A DNA stretch of 64,000 bases from Brevundimonas bacteroides DSM 4726 (GTDB lineage: Bacteria; Pseudomonadota; Alphaproteobacteria; Caulobacterales; Caulobacteraceae): contig NZ_JNIX01000014.1 of NCBI RefSeq assembly GCF_000701445.1, positions 62,001 to 126,000 on the forward strand, read 5' to 3'. Under the pieces are notes generated by a model. That model was not told the origin of the DNA. It did no database searches and saw nothing but the letters and a program-made list of their open reading frames with translations. Shown piece after piece: positions 47,365 through 57,129 of the stretch; position 1 is the first letter of the stretch, and each line of letters begins with the position of its first letter. The position numbers and the translations under genes are program-made.

Positions 47365-47958
47365 TTGCGCGCCAAGACCGTCGAAGATCGCGAAATCCTG
47401 GAGCTGGTCGATCCCGTCGCGGAGTCGCTCGGCCTGGAGATCGTGCGCGTGCGGCTGATGGGCGGCACCCTGCGGCGTCGGCTCCAGATCATGGCTGAAC
47501 GCCCGGCGGACAACGATATCTCGGTCGAGGAGTGCGCGCGCCTGAGCCGCGCCGTATCTGAGGTTATGGATGCGGCCGACCCGATCGCGGGGGAGTATCT
47601 ACTGGAAGTGTCGTCGCCCGGCATCGACCGGCCCCTGACCCGGCTGAAGGACTTCGACATCTTCGAGGGGCTGGAGGCCCGGCTCGAGACCGATCGCATG
47701 ATCGAGGGGCGCAAGCGCTTCAAGGGTCTGATCGCGGGGACCGAGAACGACAACATCGCCATCGACCTGGACGGCGAGGACGACACCGCGCTGATCCCCT
47801 TCGACTGGCTGGCGGACGCCAAGCTGGTCATGAACGATGCGCTCCTGAAGCGCGGCGCCGCGATACGGGCCGCGAGGGGCGAACCCGAAGACGACGGCCT
47901 TCCTTCGGGAAGCGCCGAAGCCAACACCAACATCAAGACCACTGAGGACGACGCCTGA
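47365..47958 (+). CDS. rimP: Ribosome maturation factor RimP
   Basis: Assembly factor for the 30S subunit. The 197 residues match the alphaproteobacterial form ([41 protein letters not shown]). The TTG at 47365 gives the usual [10 protein letters not shown] start. The acidic tail ([11 protein letters not shown]) and a TGATG junction with nusA are typical. Confidence 0.94.
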   Translation: MRAKTVEDREILELVDPVAESLGLEIVRVRLMGGTLRRRLQIMAERPADNDISVEECARLSRAVSEVMDAADPIAGEYLLEVSSPGIDRPLTRLKDFDIFEGLEARLETDRMIEGRKRFKGLIAGTENDNIAIDLDGEDDTALIPFDWLADAKLVMNDALLKRGAAIRAARGEPEDDGLPSGSAEANTNIKTTEDDA

Positions 47959-49688
47959 TGGCCGTGACCGGTATCTCCGCCAACCGTCTGGAGCTGCTCC
48001 AGATCGCCAATTCGGTTGCGCAGGAAAAGAACATCGACCGCGAGATCGTGATCGAGGCGCTGGAGGAGGCGATCCAGAAGGGCGCCAAGTCGCGCTACGG
48101 CGCCCACCACGACATCCGCGCCAAGATCGACCCGAAGACCGGCGAACTGGCCCTGACGCGCCACGTCACCATCGTCGAGGACGACTGGCAGCCCGAGGAC
48201 GAGCTGGAAGAGTTCAACGACAGCGCCATGGTGCGGCTGCGCGACGCCCTGAAGCGCGATCCGGAGGCCGTGGTCGGCAAGGAATACGTCGAGGAACTGC
48301 CGCCGTTCGAGTTCGGCCGCGTCCAGACCCAGATGGCCCGCCAGGTCATCACCGGAAAGGTGCGTGAGGCCGAGCGCGCCAACCAGTACGAGGAGTTCAA
48401 GGACCGCGTCGGCGAGATCGTCAACGGCACCGTCAAGCGCGTCGAATACGGCAACACCATCGTCGATCTGGGCCGGGGCGAGGGCATCATGCGCCGCGAC
48501 CAGTCGATCCCGCGCGAGGTGTTCAACATCGGCGACCGGATCCGCACCTACATCTACGACGTCCGGCCCGAGGCCAAGGGTCCGCAGGTCATGCTGAGCC
48601 GGGCCCACCCCGGCTTCATGGCCAAGCTGTTCGCCCAGGAAGTGCCCGAGGTCTATGACGGCGTGATCGAGATCCGCGCCGCCGCCCGCGACGCCGGCTC
48701 GCGCGCCAAGATGGCGGTCCTGTCGAACGACAGCTCGATCGACCCCGTCGGCGCCTGCGTCGGCATGCGCGGTTCGCGCGTCCAGGCCGTGGTCGCCGAA
48801 CTGCAGGGCGAGAAGATCGACATCATCCAGTGGAACAACGATGAGCCCACCTTCATCGTGAACGCCCTGGCTCCGGCCGAGGTCTCCAAGGTGGTGCTCG
48901 ATGAAGAGGCCGACCGCGTCGAGGTGGTGGTGCCGGACGAACAGCTGTCGCTGGCCATCGGCCGTCGCGGTCAGAACGTGCGCCTGGCCTCCCAGCTGAC
49001 CGGCTGGCAGATCGACATCATCACCGAGAGCCAGGACTCCGAGCGTCGCCAGCGCGAGTTCGCAGAGCGCACCCAGCTGTTCCAGGAGGCGCTCGACGTC
49101 GACGAGGTCATCGCCCAGCTCCTGGTGACCGAGGGCTTCGCCACGGTCGAGGACCTGGCCTACGTCGAGAGCTATGAAGTCGCCGAGATCGAGGGCTTCG
49201 ACGAGGACACCGCCGAGGAACTGCAGGCCCGCGCCCGCGACTTCCTGGATCGTCAGGCGGCCGAGCTGGACGCCAAGCGCAAGGAGCTCGGCGTCGAGGA
49301 CGGCGTGCTCGACGTGCCGGGCGTGACCCTGCCTATGGCGGTGGCTCTGGGCGAAGGCGGGATCAAGACCGTCGAGGACCTGGCCGACCTGGCCACCGAC
49401 GAAATCCGCGGCGGCTATGAGGTCCGGAACGGCGAGCGGGTGAAGGTCCCGGGCGTGCTGGAGAGCTTCAACCTGGCCCAGGAAGACGCCGAGATGCTGA
49501 TCCTCCAGGCCCGCGTGGCCGCCGGCTGGATCGACGCGTCCGAGCTGCCGCAGCCCGAGCCGGAGTACGAGGAAGAGTACGCCGAGGGCGAATACGACCC
49601 CGAGGCCGTCTTCGACAGCGCCCCGCAAGACGCCGATGCTGACGCCGAGGTCCTCGCCGAGGACCCCGACCAGCCGCGCGACCAGTGA
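47958..49688 (+). CDS. nusA: Transcription termination/antitermination factor NusA
   Basis: RNA-polymerase-binding factor for pausing, termination and antitermination. The 576 residues contain the N-terminal RNAP-binding domain, an S1 domain near 140-210, two KH domains (ACVGMRGSRVQAVVAEL; LSLAIGRRGQNVRLASQLTGW), and C-terminal helix-hairpin-helix repeats (QLLVTEGFATVEDLAYV; EIEGFDEDTAEELQARA). It ends in a strongly acidic tail. Coupled to rimP by TGATG. Confidence 0.97.
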   Translation: MAVTGISANRLELLQIANSVAQEKNIDREIVIEALEEAIQKGAKSRYGAHHDIRAKIDPKTGELALTRHVTIVEDDWQPEDELEEFNDSAMVRLRDALKRDPEAVVGKEYVEELPPFEFGRVQTQMARQVITGKVREAERANQYEEFKDRVGEIVNGTVKRVEYGNTIVDLGRGEGIMRRDQSIPREVFNIGDRIRTYIYDVRPEAKGPQVMLSRAHPGFMAKLFAQEVPEVYDGVIEIRAAARDAGSRAKMAVLSNDSSIDPVGACVGMRGSRVQAVVAELQGEKIDIIQWNNDEPTFIVNALAPAEVSKVVLDEEADRVEVVVPDEQLSLAIGRRGQNVRLASQLTGWQIDIITESQDSERRQREFAERTQLFQEALDVDEVIAQLLVTEGFATVEDLAYVESYEVAEIEGFDEDTAEELQARARDFLDRQAAELDAKRKELGVEDGVLDVPGVTLPMAVALGEGGIKTVEDLADLATDEIRGGYEVRNGERVKVPGVLESFNLAQEDAEMLILQARVAAGWIDASELPQPEPEYEEEYAEGEYDPEAVFDSAPQDADADAEVLAEDPDQPRDQ

Positions 49689-49706
49689 TGGGAGCCGCAG
49701 CCGTCC

Positions 49707-50372
49707 ATGGGTCTCGCCGCCGCGACATCGGATAGGGAGCGCCGCGACCTGGTCACGCACCAGGCGATGGACGAGACCTGTCTGATCCGCTTCGTGGCGA
49801 GCCCGGACGGCGCGGTGGCGCCAGATCTGGGACGGAAGTTGCCGGGTCGCGGCATGTGGGTGGCGGCCGATCGGGCCTCCATCGAGACGGCGGTGAGGAA
49901 GAACCTCTTCTCCCGCTCGGCCAAGGCGCCGCTGAAGGCGCCCGCCGATCTGGCTGATACGGTCGAGGGCCTGCTGGTTCGGCGCTGTCTGGACCAGCTG
50001 GGTCTTGCCCGACGCGAAGGCGTGCTTATCTCGGGCTTCGAGAAATGCGCGGCGGCGATCCGGTCGGGCTACGCGGCCTGGCTGATCGAGGCGTCGGACG
50101 GCGCGGCCGACGGACGGGGAAAACTGCTCAATCTGGCGCGGCATCAGGCGACGCGGGTCTGCGGGGCCTTCAGCGCGGACGATTTGAGTTTGGCCCTCGG
50201 GCTGGAAAATGCGATACACGCCGTCCTGCTCGCCGGAGGGCGGGCGGATCGCTGGGGCCAGGAGGCCTCGCGATTGGCGGGATTTCGACCGCTCCGCCCC
50301 CCGGAGTGGGACCTCGGAACGGGGTCCGGCGGCGGGAGCGGGTCAGACGAAGACCCAGGATCAGGCCCGTGA
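49707..50372 (+). CDS. YlxR/DUF448 RNA-binding protein with L7Ae-like domain
   Basis: A 221-residue protein with an N-terminal YlxR domain (ETCLIRFVASPDGAVAPDLGRKLPGRGMWV) followed by an L7Ae-like RNA-binding domain (GVLISGFEKCAAAIRSGYAAWLIEASDGAADG), a fusion common in alphaproteobacteria between nusA and infB. The C-terminal 35 residues are Gly/Ser/Asp-rich and probably disordered. Start at ATG 49707; the ATG at 49688 is in another frame. Precise role in RNA metabolism is unresolved. Confidence 0.9.
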   Translation: MGLAAATSDRERRDLVTHQAMDETCLIRFVASPDGAVAPDLGRKLPGRGMWVAADRASIETAVRKNLFSRSAKAPLKAPADLADTVEGLLVRRCLDQLGLARREGVLISGFEKCAAAIRSGYAAWLIEASDGAADGRGKLLNLARHQATRVCGAFSADDLSLALGLENAIHAVLLAGGRADRWGQEASRLAGFRPLRPPEWDLGTGSGGGSGSDEDPGSGP

Positions 50373-50493
50373 GGGCGAACGGGCGGGGTTCGATCCTTCC
50401 TTGGAAGGGTCGGGCGTCGCACGGCTTTTTGCGTTTGACGAGACGACCTTAGGACGACCGGCGGACCTTCCCGCCCACGAGTAAAGCGACCGG

Positions 50494-53400
50494 ATGACCG
50501 ACGAGAACGACAAGACCAACGAAGGCCAGGCTCCCACGGGAACCCCGTCCACGACGGGACCGCGCGCGCCGCTGAGCCTGAAGCCGCGCGCGGTGGGCTC
50601 GGTGCCCACCGGCACCGTGCGCCAGAGCTTCAGCCACGGCCGCACCAAGACGGTCGCCGTCGAGATCAAGCGCCGCCCGGGCGCTCCGGCCGGGGGTCAT
50701 CAGCGGCCCCAGGGCTTCGACGTCGCGCGTCCGCGGACCGAGGCTCCGGCCGCGCCGCAGGCCCCGCGTCCCGCCGCGCCGCAACCCGCCGGCGGCCGCC
50801 TGTCCAACGAGGAACAGGAAGCCCGTCGTCGCGCCATCGAACTGGCCACGCGCCAGCAGGCCGAGCGCGCCAAGGCCCAGGCCGAGGAGCAGGCGCGCCG
50901 TGACGCCGCCGCGCGGGAACAGGCCGCCGCCGCCGAGCGCGCCGCCAGCGCCGCCCAGGCCGAAGCCGCCGCCGCCAAGGCCGCCGCCGAAGCGGCCCGC
51001 GCCGAAGCCGCCAAGCTGGGCGCCGCGGCCCCCGCCAGGCCCGCGCCCAAGCCGGCCGCGCCCGCTCCGGCCCCGGCCGCCGCCGCGCCGACCCCTGCCC
51101 CGGCTCCGACGCCTGCTCCGGCGGCGCCCGCGCGTCCGGCTCCGCCCGCTCGCCCCGTCGTCAACTTCGGCCAGCGCGTGCCCAAGGCCCCGACGCCGGG
51201 CCGCACGCCGGCTCCGGGTTTCGGCGGCCGCTCGGCCCGCGAGGAAGCCATGGGCGGTGGCGAACGGTCCTATTCAGACCGGCCCCAGACCGCGCGTCCG
51301 CCTTCGGCCCGTCCCGGCGGCGCGCCCGGTCGCCCCGCCGAGCCCGTCCGCTACTCCGCGCTGAACCCGCGTCCGGCCCCCGGCGCCGCCCGTCCCGGCG
51401 CGGCCCGCACCGGTCCCGGCGGCCGTCCGGCCCCGAACGCGCCGCCGGCGGAGCCCAATGTGCTGCGTCCCAGCCGCGCGCCGGGCGCCGGCTTCGGCCG
51501 TCCCGCCAAGGCCGGTGAGGAGGATCGCGACAAGCGTTTCTCGGACGCCGGTCCGGGCAAGGCCGTCAGCCGCACCCGCGGCGAGCCCAAGCGCCGCGAA
51601 GGCCGTCTGACCATCCAGGCCGTGGCCGGTGGCGACGAGGACGCCGCCGAGCGCATGCGCTCCCTGGCCTCGGTCCGGCGGGCCCGCGAACGCGAGAAGG
51701 AAAAGAGGAAGGGCGGCTCGACCGATACGCCCAACCGTCCGCGCGAGGTCGTCATCCCCGACGTCATCACCGTGCAGGAGCTGTCCAACCGGATGGCCGT
51801 GCGCGGCGTCGACATCATCAAGTTCCTGATGAAGCAGGGTCTGATGATGAAGATCAACGACGTCATCGACACGGACACCGCCGAACTGGTGGCCGACGAA
51901 TACGGCATGACCGTCAAGCGTGTGTCGGAGAGCGACGTCGAGGAAGGCTTCCTGTCCGACGCGGTGGACGACGAGGCGACCACGCCGCGCGCCCCGGTCG
52001 TGGCCATCATGGGCCACGTCGACCACGGCAAGACGTCTCTGCTGGACGCGCTGCGCACCACCGACGTGGCGGCGGGCGAGGCCGGCGGCATCACCCAGCA
52101 TATCGGCGCCTATCAGGTGCGCACGGCCAACGGCGAGGCGGTCACCTTCCTGGACACGCCCGGCCACGCGGCCTTCAGCGCCATGCGGACGCGCGGCGCC
52201 AACGTCACCGACATCGTGGTCCTGGTGGTCGCGGCCGACGACGGGGTCATGCCCCAGACGATCGAGTCGATTTCGCACGCCAAGGCGGCGGGGGCTCCGA
52301 TCATCGTGGCGGTCAACAAGATCGACAAGCCCGAGGCCGATCCGCAGCGTGTCGTCAACGAACTGCTGCAGTACGAGGTCATCTCCGAGGCGCTCGGCGG
52401 CGACACCCAGATCGTGGAGGTCTCGGCCAAGGCCCGGACCAACCTCGATGGCCTGATCGAGGCCATCCTGCTGCAGGCCGAGGTCATGGACCTGAAGGCC
52501 GATCCCGAGCGTTCGGCCGAGGGCGTGGTCATCGAGGCCAAGCTGGACAAGGGCCGCGGCCCGGTCGCCACCGTCCTGGTCAAGCGCGGCACGCTGAAGC
52601 GCGGCGACATCGTCGTGGCCGGCTCCTCGTGGGGCAAGGTTCGCGCCCTGCTGAACGAGCGCAACGAACAGCTCAAGGACGCCGGGCCCTCGGTTCCGGT
52701 CGAGATCCTGGGACTGGACGAGGCGCCCTCGCCCGGCGACATCTTCGCCACCGTGGACAGCGAGGCCCGCGCCCGCGAGCTGACCGAGTTCCGCGCCCGC
52801 CAGAAGCGCGAGAAGGCCACGGGCGGCATCAATCAGGTGTCGCTGGTCGACATGATGTCCAAGCTCGGTTCCAAGAAGATCTCGGAGCTGCCGGTCGTCA
52901 TCAAGTCCGACGTCCAGGGCTCGGGCGAGGCCATCTCCGGCTCGCTGGAGAAGATGGGCAATGACGAGGTCCGCGCCCGCGTCGTCTATTCCGGCGCCGG
53001 CGGCATCACCGAATCCGACGTCCAGCTGGCCAAGTCGGCGGGCGCTCCGATCCTGGGCTTCAACGTCCGCGCGTCGAAACAGGCCCGCGACCTCGCCGAC
53101 CGCGAGGGCGTGGAGATCCGCTACTACGCGATCATCTACGACCTGCTGGACGACATGAAGGGCGTGCTCTCGGGCATGCTGGCCCCGCTCCAGCGCGAGA
53201 CCTTCCTGGGCAACGCCCAGGTGCTTCAGATCTTCGACATCTCCAAGACCGGCAAGATCGCCGGCTGCCGGGTGTCCGAAGGCGTGGTCCGCAAGGGCGC
53301 CAAGGTCCGGATCATCCGCGACGACGTCGTGGTGCTGGAGCTGGGCACGCTCGCCACGCTCAAGCGCTTCAAGGACGAGGTCAACGAGGTCCCGTCGGGC

Positions 53401-53496
53401 CAGGAGTGCGGCATGCACTTCCAGGGCTTCCAGGACATCAAGGTCGGCGACTACATCGAGTGCTTCACGGTCGAGGAAGTGAAGCGGAGCCTTTAA
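50494..53496 (+). CDS. infB: Translation initiation factor IF-2
   Basis: GTPase that places initiator tRNA on the 30S subunit and joins subunits. The 1,000 residues have an Ala/Pro/Arg-rich N-terminal region of about 380 residues (IF2 N-domain followed by low-complexity repeats), then the conserved IF2_N ([24 protein letters not shown]), the G domain with [15 protein letters not shown] (G1), DTPGHAAF (G3) and NKID (G4), and domains II-IV. The Pro/Ala tracts give very high local GC. Confidence 0.97.
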   Translation: MTDENDKTNEGQAPTGTPSTTGPRAPLSLKPRAVGSVPTGTVRQSFSHGRTKTVAVEIKRRPGAPAGGHQRPQGFDVARPRTEAPAAPQAPRPAAPQPAGGRLSNEEQEARRRAIELATRQQAERAKAQAEEQARRDAAAREQAAAAERAASAAQAEAAAAKAAAEAARAEAAKLGAAAPARPAPKPAAPAPAPAAAAPTPAPAPTPAPAAPARPAPPARPVVNFGQRVPKAPTPGRTPAPGFGGRSAREEAMGGGERSYSDRPQTARPPSARPGGAPGRPAEPVRYSALNPRPAPGAARPGAARTGPGGRPAPNAPPAEPNVLRPSRAPGAGFGRPAKAGEEDRDKRFSDAGPGKAVSRTRGEPKRREGRLTIQAVAGGDEDAAERMRSLASVRRAREREKEKRKGGSTDTPNRPREVVIPDVITVQELSNRMAVRGVDIIKFLMKQGLMMKINDVIDTDTAELVADEYGMTVKRVSESDVEEGFLSDAVDDEATTPRAPVVAIMGHVDHGKTSLLDALRTTDVAAGEAGGITQHIGAYQVRTANGEAVTFLDTPGHAAFSAMRTRGANVTDIVVLVVAADDGVMPQTIESISHAKAAGAPIIVAVNKIDKPEADPQRVVNELLQYEVISEALGGDTQIVEVSAKARTNLDGLIEAILLQAEVMDLKADPERSAEGVVIEAKLDKGRGPVATVLVKRGTLKRGDIVVAGSSWGKVRALLNERNEQLKDAGPSVPVEILGLDEAPSPGDIFATVDSEARARELTEFRARQKREKATGGINQVSLVDMMSKLGSKKISELPVVIKSDVQGSGEAISGSLEKMGNDEVRARVVYSGAGGITESDVQLAKSAGAPILGFNVRASKQARDLADREGVEIRYYAIIYDLLDDMKGVLSGMLAPLQRETFLGNAQVLQIFDISKTGKIAGCRVSEGVVRKGAKVRIIRDDVVVLELGTLATLKRFKDEVNEVPSGQECGMHFQGFQDIKVGDYIECFTVEEVKRSL

Positions 53497-53514
53497 GCAT
53501 GGCGCTGCGCGCCG

Positions 53515-53556
53515 GGCGCTAACGCTCGGCTCGCGGAGCCTCGCTGCTTGAGTGCC
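53515..53556. repeat. Dispersed intergenic palindrome, copy A after infB
   Basis: Starts GGCGCTAACGCTCGGC and ends CTTGAGTGCC, 42 bases long. It begins 18 bases after the infB stop and is repeated with changes 50 bases further on. Confidence 0.75.
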
Positions 53557-53564
53557 AGTTTGTC

Positions 53565-53606
53565 GGCGCTACCGCTCGCGACGCGGTCGCTCGCTGCTTG
53601 AGCGCC
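53565..53606. repeat. Dispersed intergenic palindrome, copy B after infB
   Basis: Starts GGCGCTACCGCTCGCG and ends CTTGAGCGCC, 42 bases with complementary ends (GGCGCT / AGCGCC). The central part matches the reverse complement of the tandem repeat at 63842-64000. Confidence 0.8.
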
Positions 53607-53663
53607 GCTTCGCGCTTGGGTCTTGGCCTCCCTTCCGCCACGGATCGCGGTATCAGTGCTGCG

Positions 53664-54158
53664 ATGCGCCGTCTGATCGTCAGTCTCTGTCTTCTCGCCC
53701 TCGCCGGACCGGCGGCGGCGGACACCCGCCTGCTGGCCTTCGATCCGGCGGATCGGGTGACGCGCGCGCTGACACGCGGCGTGACGCTGGAGGTCGAGCG
53801 CGGGCTGTTCGGGGCGATCAGCGTGCGGCGCATTCTGTCCACCAGCGCGAGGGGCTCGGCCACCATCGCGCGCGGCGGGCCGGACGAGGCGCGCCGGGTC
53901 CTGCCCGACGGGGTTTCCGAAGCCACGGTCTACACCATCCCGCTGGAAGGCGACGGACGGGGCCTCGCCCGCGCCCTCTGCCCCGGCGCGGACCAGACCT
54001 TCCTTGTGCTCGGCCGCGTGCGCGCCGGGCGGCCGATGGCCATGCACGGCGTAGGCCGCTGGCCCGATGGCGCCTATCGCCACTGCGTGACCCTGTCCTA
54101 CCTCTATCGCGGCGAATGGAGCGCCCCGCCCCGCGCCCCGGTCGGCGAGACCCCCTGA
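53664..54158 (+). CDS. Hypothetical secreted protein
   Basis: A 164-residue protein with a clear signal peptide (MRRLIVSLCLLALAGPAAA, cleavage likely before DTR). The mature part is about 145 residues with two cysteines (ALCPGA and RHCVTL) that might form a disulfide, and a C-terminal SYLYRGEWSAPP. I do not recognise a family. First of three genes inserted between infB and rbfA; its stop overlaps the next start in TGATG. Confidence 0.72.
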   Translation: MRRLIVSLCLLALAGPAAADTRLLAFDPADRVTRALTRGVTLEVERGLFGAISVRRILSTSARGSATIARGGPDEARRVLPDGVSEATVYTIPLEGDGRGLARALCPGADQTFLVLGRVRAGRPMAMHGVGRWPDGAYRHCVTLSYLYRGEWSAPPRAPVGETP

Positions 54159-54829
54159 TGCGTGGCGTGGGGGGCGTCGTCATCGCGGGTCTGCTGGGCC
54201 TGGTCGCCGGGCTCTGGACCTGGACACGGCCTGGGGCCGAGATCGCCTTGGACGCGGGGCCGCCGGTTGTGGTCCACATCCTGAACAACGGCTTCCACAC
54301 CGACCTCGCCGTGCCGCGCGCGGCGCTGGAGGCGCGTGGCGGGCCTCTGGCGCAGGCGTCTCGTTCAGTGGGCGCGGGAGACTGGATCCTGATCGGCTGG
54401 GGCGATGCGAAGTTCTTCACCGACACCTCGCCGATGGAGGGCCGCCTGCTGGACGGCGCGCGGGCCTTCTTCCGGCCGGGCAATGCGTCGGTGGTCATGC
54501 TGGACCCGCACGCGGGCGATCCCACGCGTGGCCTTGCGGCAGAAAAGGTGCGGACGCTGCGCCTGTCGCCAGACGCTTTCGCGGCGATGACCGAACGGGT
54601 GGAGGCCTCGCTCGCGCTTCAGGACGGCCACGCCCGGCTGTCGACGGCTCGACCGGACGCGGGCGCGCACTTCTTCGCCAGCCATGAGCATTTCTGGATG
54701 GGCTACCTCTGCAACAGCTGGACGGCGCGGGTGCTCAACGCCGCCGGTCTCGACATCCGGCCGATGCGCGCCGTCACCGCAGGCGAGGTGGTCGCCACGG
54801 TGGACAGGGATACCAGAGGCCATGCCTAG
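54158..54829 (+). CDS. TIGR02117/DUF2459 family protein
   Basis: A 223-residue protein with an N-terminal membrane anchor (GGVVIAGLLGLVAGLWTW) and the DUF2459 pattern: VVHILNNGFHTDLAVPRAAL, WILIGWGDAKFFTDT, and HEHFWMGYLCNSWTARVLNAAG near the end, with conserved His and Cys. The fold suggests a cysteine/histidine enzyme site facing the periplasm, but the activity is unknown. Overlaps the genes on both sides. Confidence 0.85.
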   Translation: MRGVGGVVIAGLLGLVAGLWTWTRPGAEIALDAGPPVVVHILNNGFHTDLAVPRAALEARGGPLAQASRSVGAGDWILIGWGDAKFFTDTSPMEGRLLDGARAFFRPGNASVVMLDPHAGDPTRGLAAEKVRTLRLSPDAFAAMTERVEASLALQDGHARLSTARPDAGAHFFASHEHFWMGYLCNSWTARVLNAAGLDIRPMRAVTAGEVVATVDRDTRGHA

Positions 54830-55271
54830 CCCCGCATGGTCCATCAGACGGTCGACTTTCATTTGGACCACACTGCTGGCATCGGCGCTGGGTCCTGTCG
54901 GAGCGGGCCTCACTTTGACCGCCGTAGACATCGCCAAGCAGGGGCAGCTCGAGCTCGTTTTCTCGCTCGTAGGCTATCTTCCCCTTGCTGTTCTTTTTGG
55001 GTTTCTGCCGAGCCTCGCAGGGGTGCTTTGTCTCGGTTGGCCGACGGTCTACGCCTTGCGGAGATCAGGGCGATTGCGCAGACCCACGCTGATTTGGGCC
55101 GGAGCCGGGTGGGGTTGTGGCATAGCAATCCTGCTTGGTCTGTTCGGACCGGCGGACATTGGCCAATACGCCTTCGTTTGGATCATCGCGGGCACCTTTG
55201 CCGCCGTCGGAATGGTCTTGGGGCTCGGCGGGGTTTGGCACGAACTGGACAGCGGTCGTCGCAACGCCTAG
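54822..55271 (+). CDS. Hypothetical four-helix membrane protein
   Basis: A 149-residue protein with four hydrophobic segments: TTLLASALGPVGAGLTLT, LVGYLPLAVLFGFLPSL, LIWAGAGWGCGIAILLGLF and YAFVWIIAGTFAAVGMVLGL. The start overlaps the TIGR02117 gene by eight bases and is preceded by AGAGG. I know no family. Base composition is somewhat lower in GC than the flanking genes, a weak hint of later acquisition. Confidence 0.72.
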   Translation: MPSPAWSIRRSTFIWTTLLASALGPVGAGLTLTAVDIAKQGQLELVFSLVGYLPLAVLFGFLPSLAGVLCLGWPTVYALRRSGRLRRPTLIWAGAGWGCGIAILLGLFGPADIGQYAFVWIIAGTFAAVGMVLGLGGVWHELDSGRRNA

Positions 55272-55331
55272 ACCGCCCGCCTTTCGCTTTTCGAGCCGGG
55301 TCCGATCCCCGACGGCGAACTGGATGACGTC

Positions 55332-55781
55332 ATGAGCAACCGCAAACCCAAGTCGAAATCCACCGCCGGGCTGGTCAGCCAGCGCCAGCTTCGCGCGTCG
55401 GAGATGATCCGCCACGCCCTGGTCGAGGTGATGCGCGAGAACGAGATCCGCGATCCGGCCCTGATCGGGGTTTCGGTGACGGTGACCGAGGTGCGTCTGT
55501 CGCCCGACCTCAAGCACGCGACCTGTTTCGTCGAGCCCCTGGGCGCCGGGATCGAGACCTCGGACACGGCGGGCCACATCGACGAGATCGTGAAGGCTCT
55601 GAACGTCCACGCGAAGTTCCTGCGCGGAGCCTTGGGTCGGCATATCGACATGCGCTTCACCCCCGATCTCCGTTTCCGCCACGACGAGAGCTTCGCCGCC
55701 GCCGAGCGCCTGAACCGGCTGCTGGACGACCCGCGCGTCCGCGCCGACCTCGATCCTCGGGTCGAAGATGACGACGCCTGA
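55332..55781 (+). CDS. rbfA: 30S ribosome-binding factor RbfA
   Basis: Binds 16S rRNA during late 30S assembly and cold adaptation. The 149 residues contain the KH-like domain: QRQLRASEMIRHALVEVMREN, ALIGVSVTVTEVRLSPDLKHATCFVEPL and LRGALGRHIDMRFTPDLRFRHDES. Coupled to truB through TGATG. Confidence 0.95.
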   Translation: MSNRKPKSKSTAGLVSQRQLRASEMIRHALVEVMRENEIRDPALIGVSVTVTEVRLSPDLKHATCFVEPLGAGIETSDTAGHIDEIVKALNVHAKFLRGALGRHIDMRFTPDLRFRHDESFAAAERLNRLLDDPRVRADLDPRVEDDDA

Positions 55782-56713
55782 TGGGCCGCAGGAAGAAGGG
55801 CAACCCCGTCCACGGCTGGGTCTGCCTCGACAAGCCGCTGGAGATGGGCTCGACCGAGGCCGTGACGAAGGTCCGTCGCCTGTTCGATGCGCAGAAGGCC
55901 GGGCATGCGGGCACGCTCGATCCCCTGGCTACCGGCATCCTGCCCATCGCGCTGGGCGAAGCGACCAAGACCGTCCCGTTCCTGATGGACGCCCAGAAGG
56001 TCTATCGCTTCACCGTCAACTGGGGCGTCTCGACCGACAGCGTGGACCGCGAGGGCGAGATCGTCGCCCGCTCTGACGTCCGGCCATCGGTCGAGGCGGT
56101 GAAGGCCGCGCTCCCGGCCTTCGTCGGCGAGATCGACCAGACCCCGCCGCGCTTCTCGGCCATCAAGGTCGACGGACAGCGCGCCTACGACCTGGCCCGC
56201 GACGGCGCCGACTTCGAGCTGGAGAGCCGACGCGTGGTCATCCACGAGGCGGACGTCACCGATGCGCCGGACAACGACCACGTCGAGATCACCATCCGCA
56301 CCGGCAAGGGCGTCTATGTCCGGTCGCTGGCCCGCGATCTGGCGCTGGCGCTCGGGGCCGAGGGGCATGTTTCGGCTCTGCGGCGCGAGCGGGTGGGGCC
56401 GTTCTCGACCGAAAACGCCGTGTCGCTGGATTTCCTGACCGATCTGGTGCATAGGGACGCCGCCTTTGAGGGCTTGCTGCCCGTCTCGACCGCCCTGGAC
56501 GACATCCCGGAGCTGGCCGTGACGGACCAGGATGCCTTCTCGCTTCGGCAGGGACGGCCGATCGTTCTGCTCCCCCGACAGGTCGAAACCCTGAAGAGCC
56601 GCCTCGCTGGCGGGTCTCGCACCGTTTCCACCTTTCAGGGCCAGACGCTGGTCGCCCTCTGTCAGTTGCGGGCCGGTCGGCTCGAACCCGACCGCGTTTT
56701 CAACCTGTCCTGA
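55781..56713 (+). CDS. truB: tRNA pseudouridine(55) synthase TruB
   Basis: Makes pseudouridine 55 in the T-loop of tRNAs. The 310 residues show KAGHAGTLDPLATGILPIALGEATK with the catalytic Asp, then YRFTVNWGVSTDSVDREGEI, TPPRFSAIKVDGQRAYDLAR and VRSLARDLALALG. A PUA-like C-terminus follows. Confidence 0.96.
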   Translation: MGRRKKGNPVHGWVCLDKPLEMGSTEAVTKVRRLFDAQKAGHAGTLDPLATGILPIALGEATKTVPFLMDAQKVYRFTVNWGVSTDSVDREGEIVARSDVRPSVEAVKAALPAFVGEIDQTPPRFSAIKVDGQRAYDLARDGADFELESRRVVIHEADVTDAPDNDHVEITIRTGKGVYVRSLARDLALALGAEGHVSALRRERVGPFSTENAVSLDFLTDLVHRDAAFEGLLPVSTALDDIPELAVTDQDAFSLRQGRPIVLLPRQVETLKSRLAGGSRTVSTFQGQTLVALCQLRAGRLEPDRVFNLS

Positions 56714-56747
56714 CCCATCCCTTCGGGGCCGGAAGGGACACTTCCCC

Positions 56748-56787
56748 GCCCTCAAGCAGCGAGGCCTCGCAGGCCGAGCGCTAGGGC
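56748..56787. repeat. Dispersed intergenic palindrome, truB-rpsO gap
   Basis: Starts GCCCTCAAGCAGCGAGG and ends GAGCGCTAGGGC; this is the repeat family in reverse orientation. It lies between truB and rpsO, just before the rpsO ribosome binding region. Confidence 0.7.
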
Positions 56788-56805
56788 ACAGAAAGGAAGC
56801 TGCGG

Positions 56806-57075
56806 ATGTCGATCACTGCTGAACGCAAGGCCGAGGTCATTGCGGACAACGCCCGCTCGTCGGGCGACACTGGCTCGGCCGAGGTCCAGGTCGCGATCCT
56901 GTCGGAGCGCATCGCCAACCTGACCGAGCACTTCAAGACCCACAAGAAGGACAACCACAGCCGCCGGGGCCTGCTCAAGCTGGTCTCGCAGCGTCGTCGC
57001 CTTCTCGACCACCTGGCCAAGACCGACAAGGACCGCTACGGCGCCCTCGTCGCCAAGCTGGGCCTGCGCCGCTAA
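56806..57075 (+). CDS. rpsO: 30S ribosomal protein S15
   Basis: Primary rRNA-binding protein of the 30S platform. The 89 residues show the S15 pattern: [37 protein letters not shown] and [24 protein letters not shown] lies just upstream. Followed by a strong hairpin terminator. Confidence 0.98.
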   Translation: MSITAERKAEVIADNARSSGDTGSAEVQVAILSERIANLTEHFKTHKKDNHSRRGLLKLVSQRRRLLDHLAKTDKDRYGALVAKLGLRR

Positions 57076-57100
57076 GCGCGGGCTGCGCGGAACAGATCAC

Positions 57101-57129
57101 GAGGCGCGGGTTCACGCCCGCGCCTCTTT
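57101..57129 (+). terminator. Intrinsic terminator after rpsO
   Basis: GAGGCGCGGG and CCCGCGCCTC form a perfect ten-base stem around TTCACG, followed by TTT. It starts 26 bases after the rpsO stop. Confidence 0.85.

Noticed and set aside
47286..50219. A 977-codon open frame antisense to rimP-nusA-ylxR
   Set aside because: Same reason: a shadow of three well-supported genes. Its composition (runs of Leu, Asp, His, Val, Gly) is typical of antisense frames in this codon-usage background.
50393..50412. Hairpin GATCCTTCCTTGGAAGGGTC before infB as a terminator
   Set aside because: It has no T-run and lies inside an operon that must be transcribed through; probably incidental.
51274..53418. A 714-codon open frame antisense to infB
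   Set aside because: Shadow of IF-2; the protein is Gly/Arg/Leu/His-rich with no known fold.
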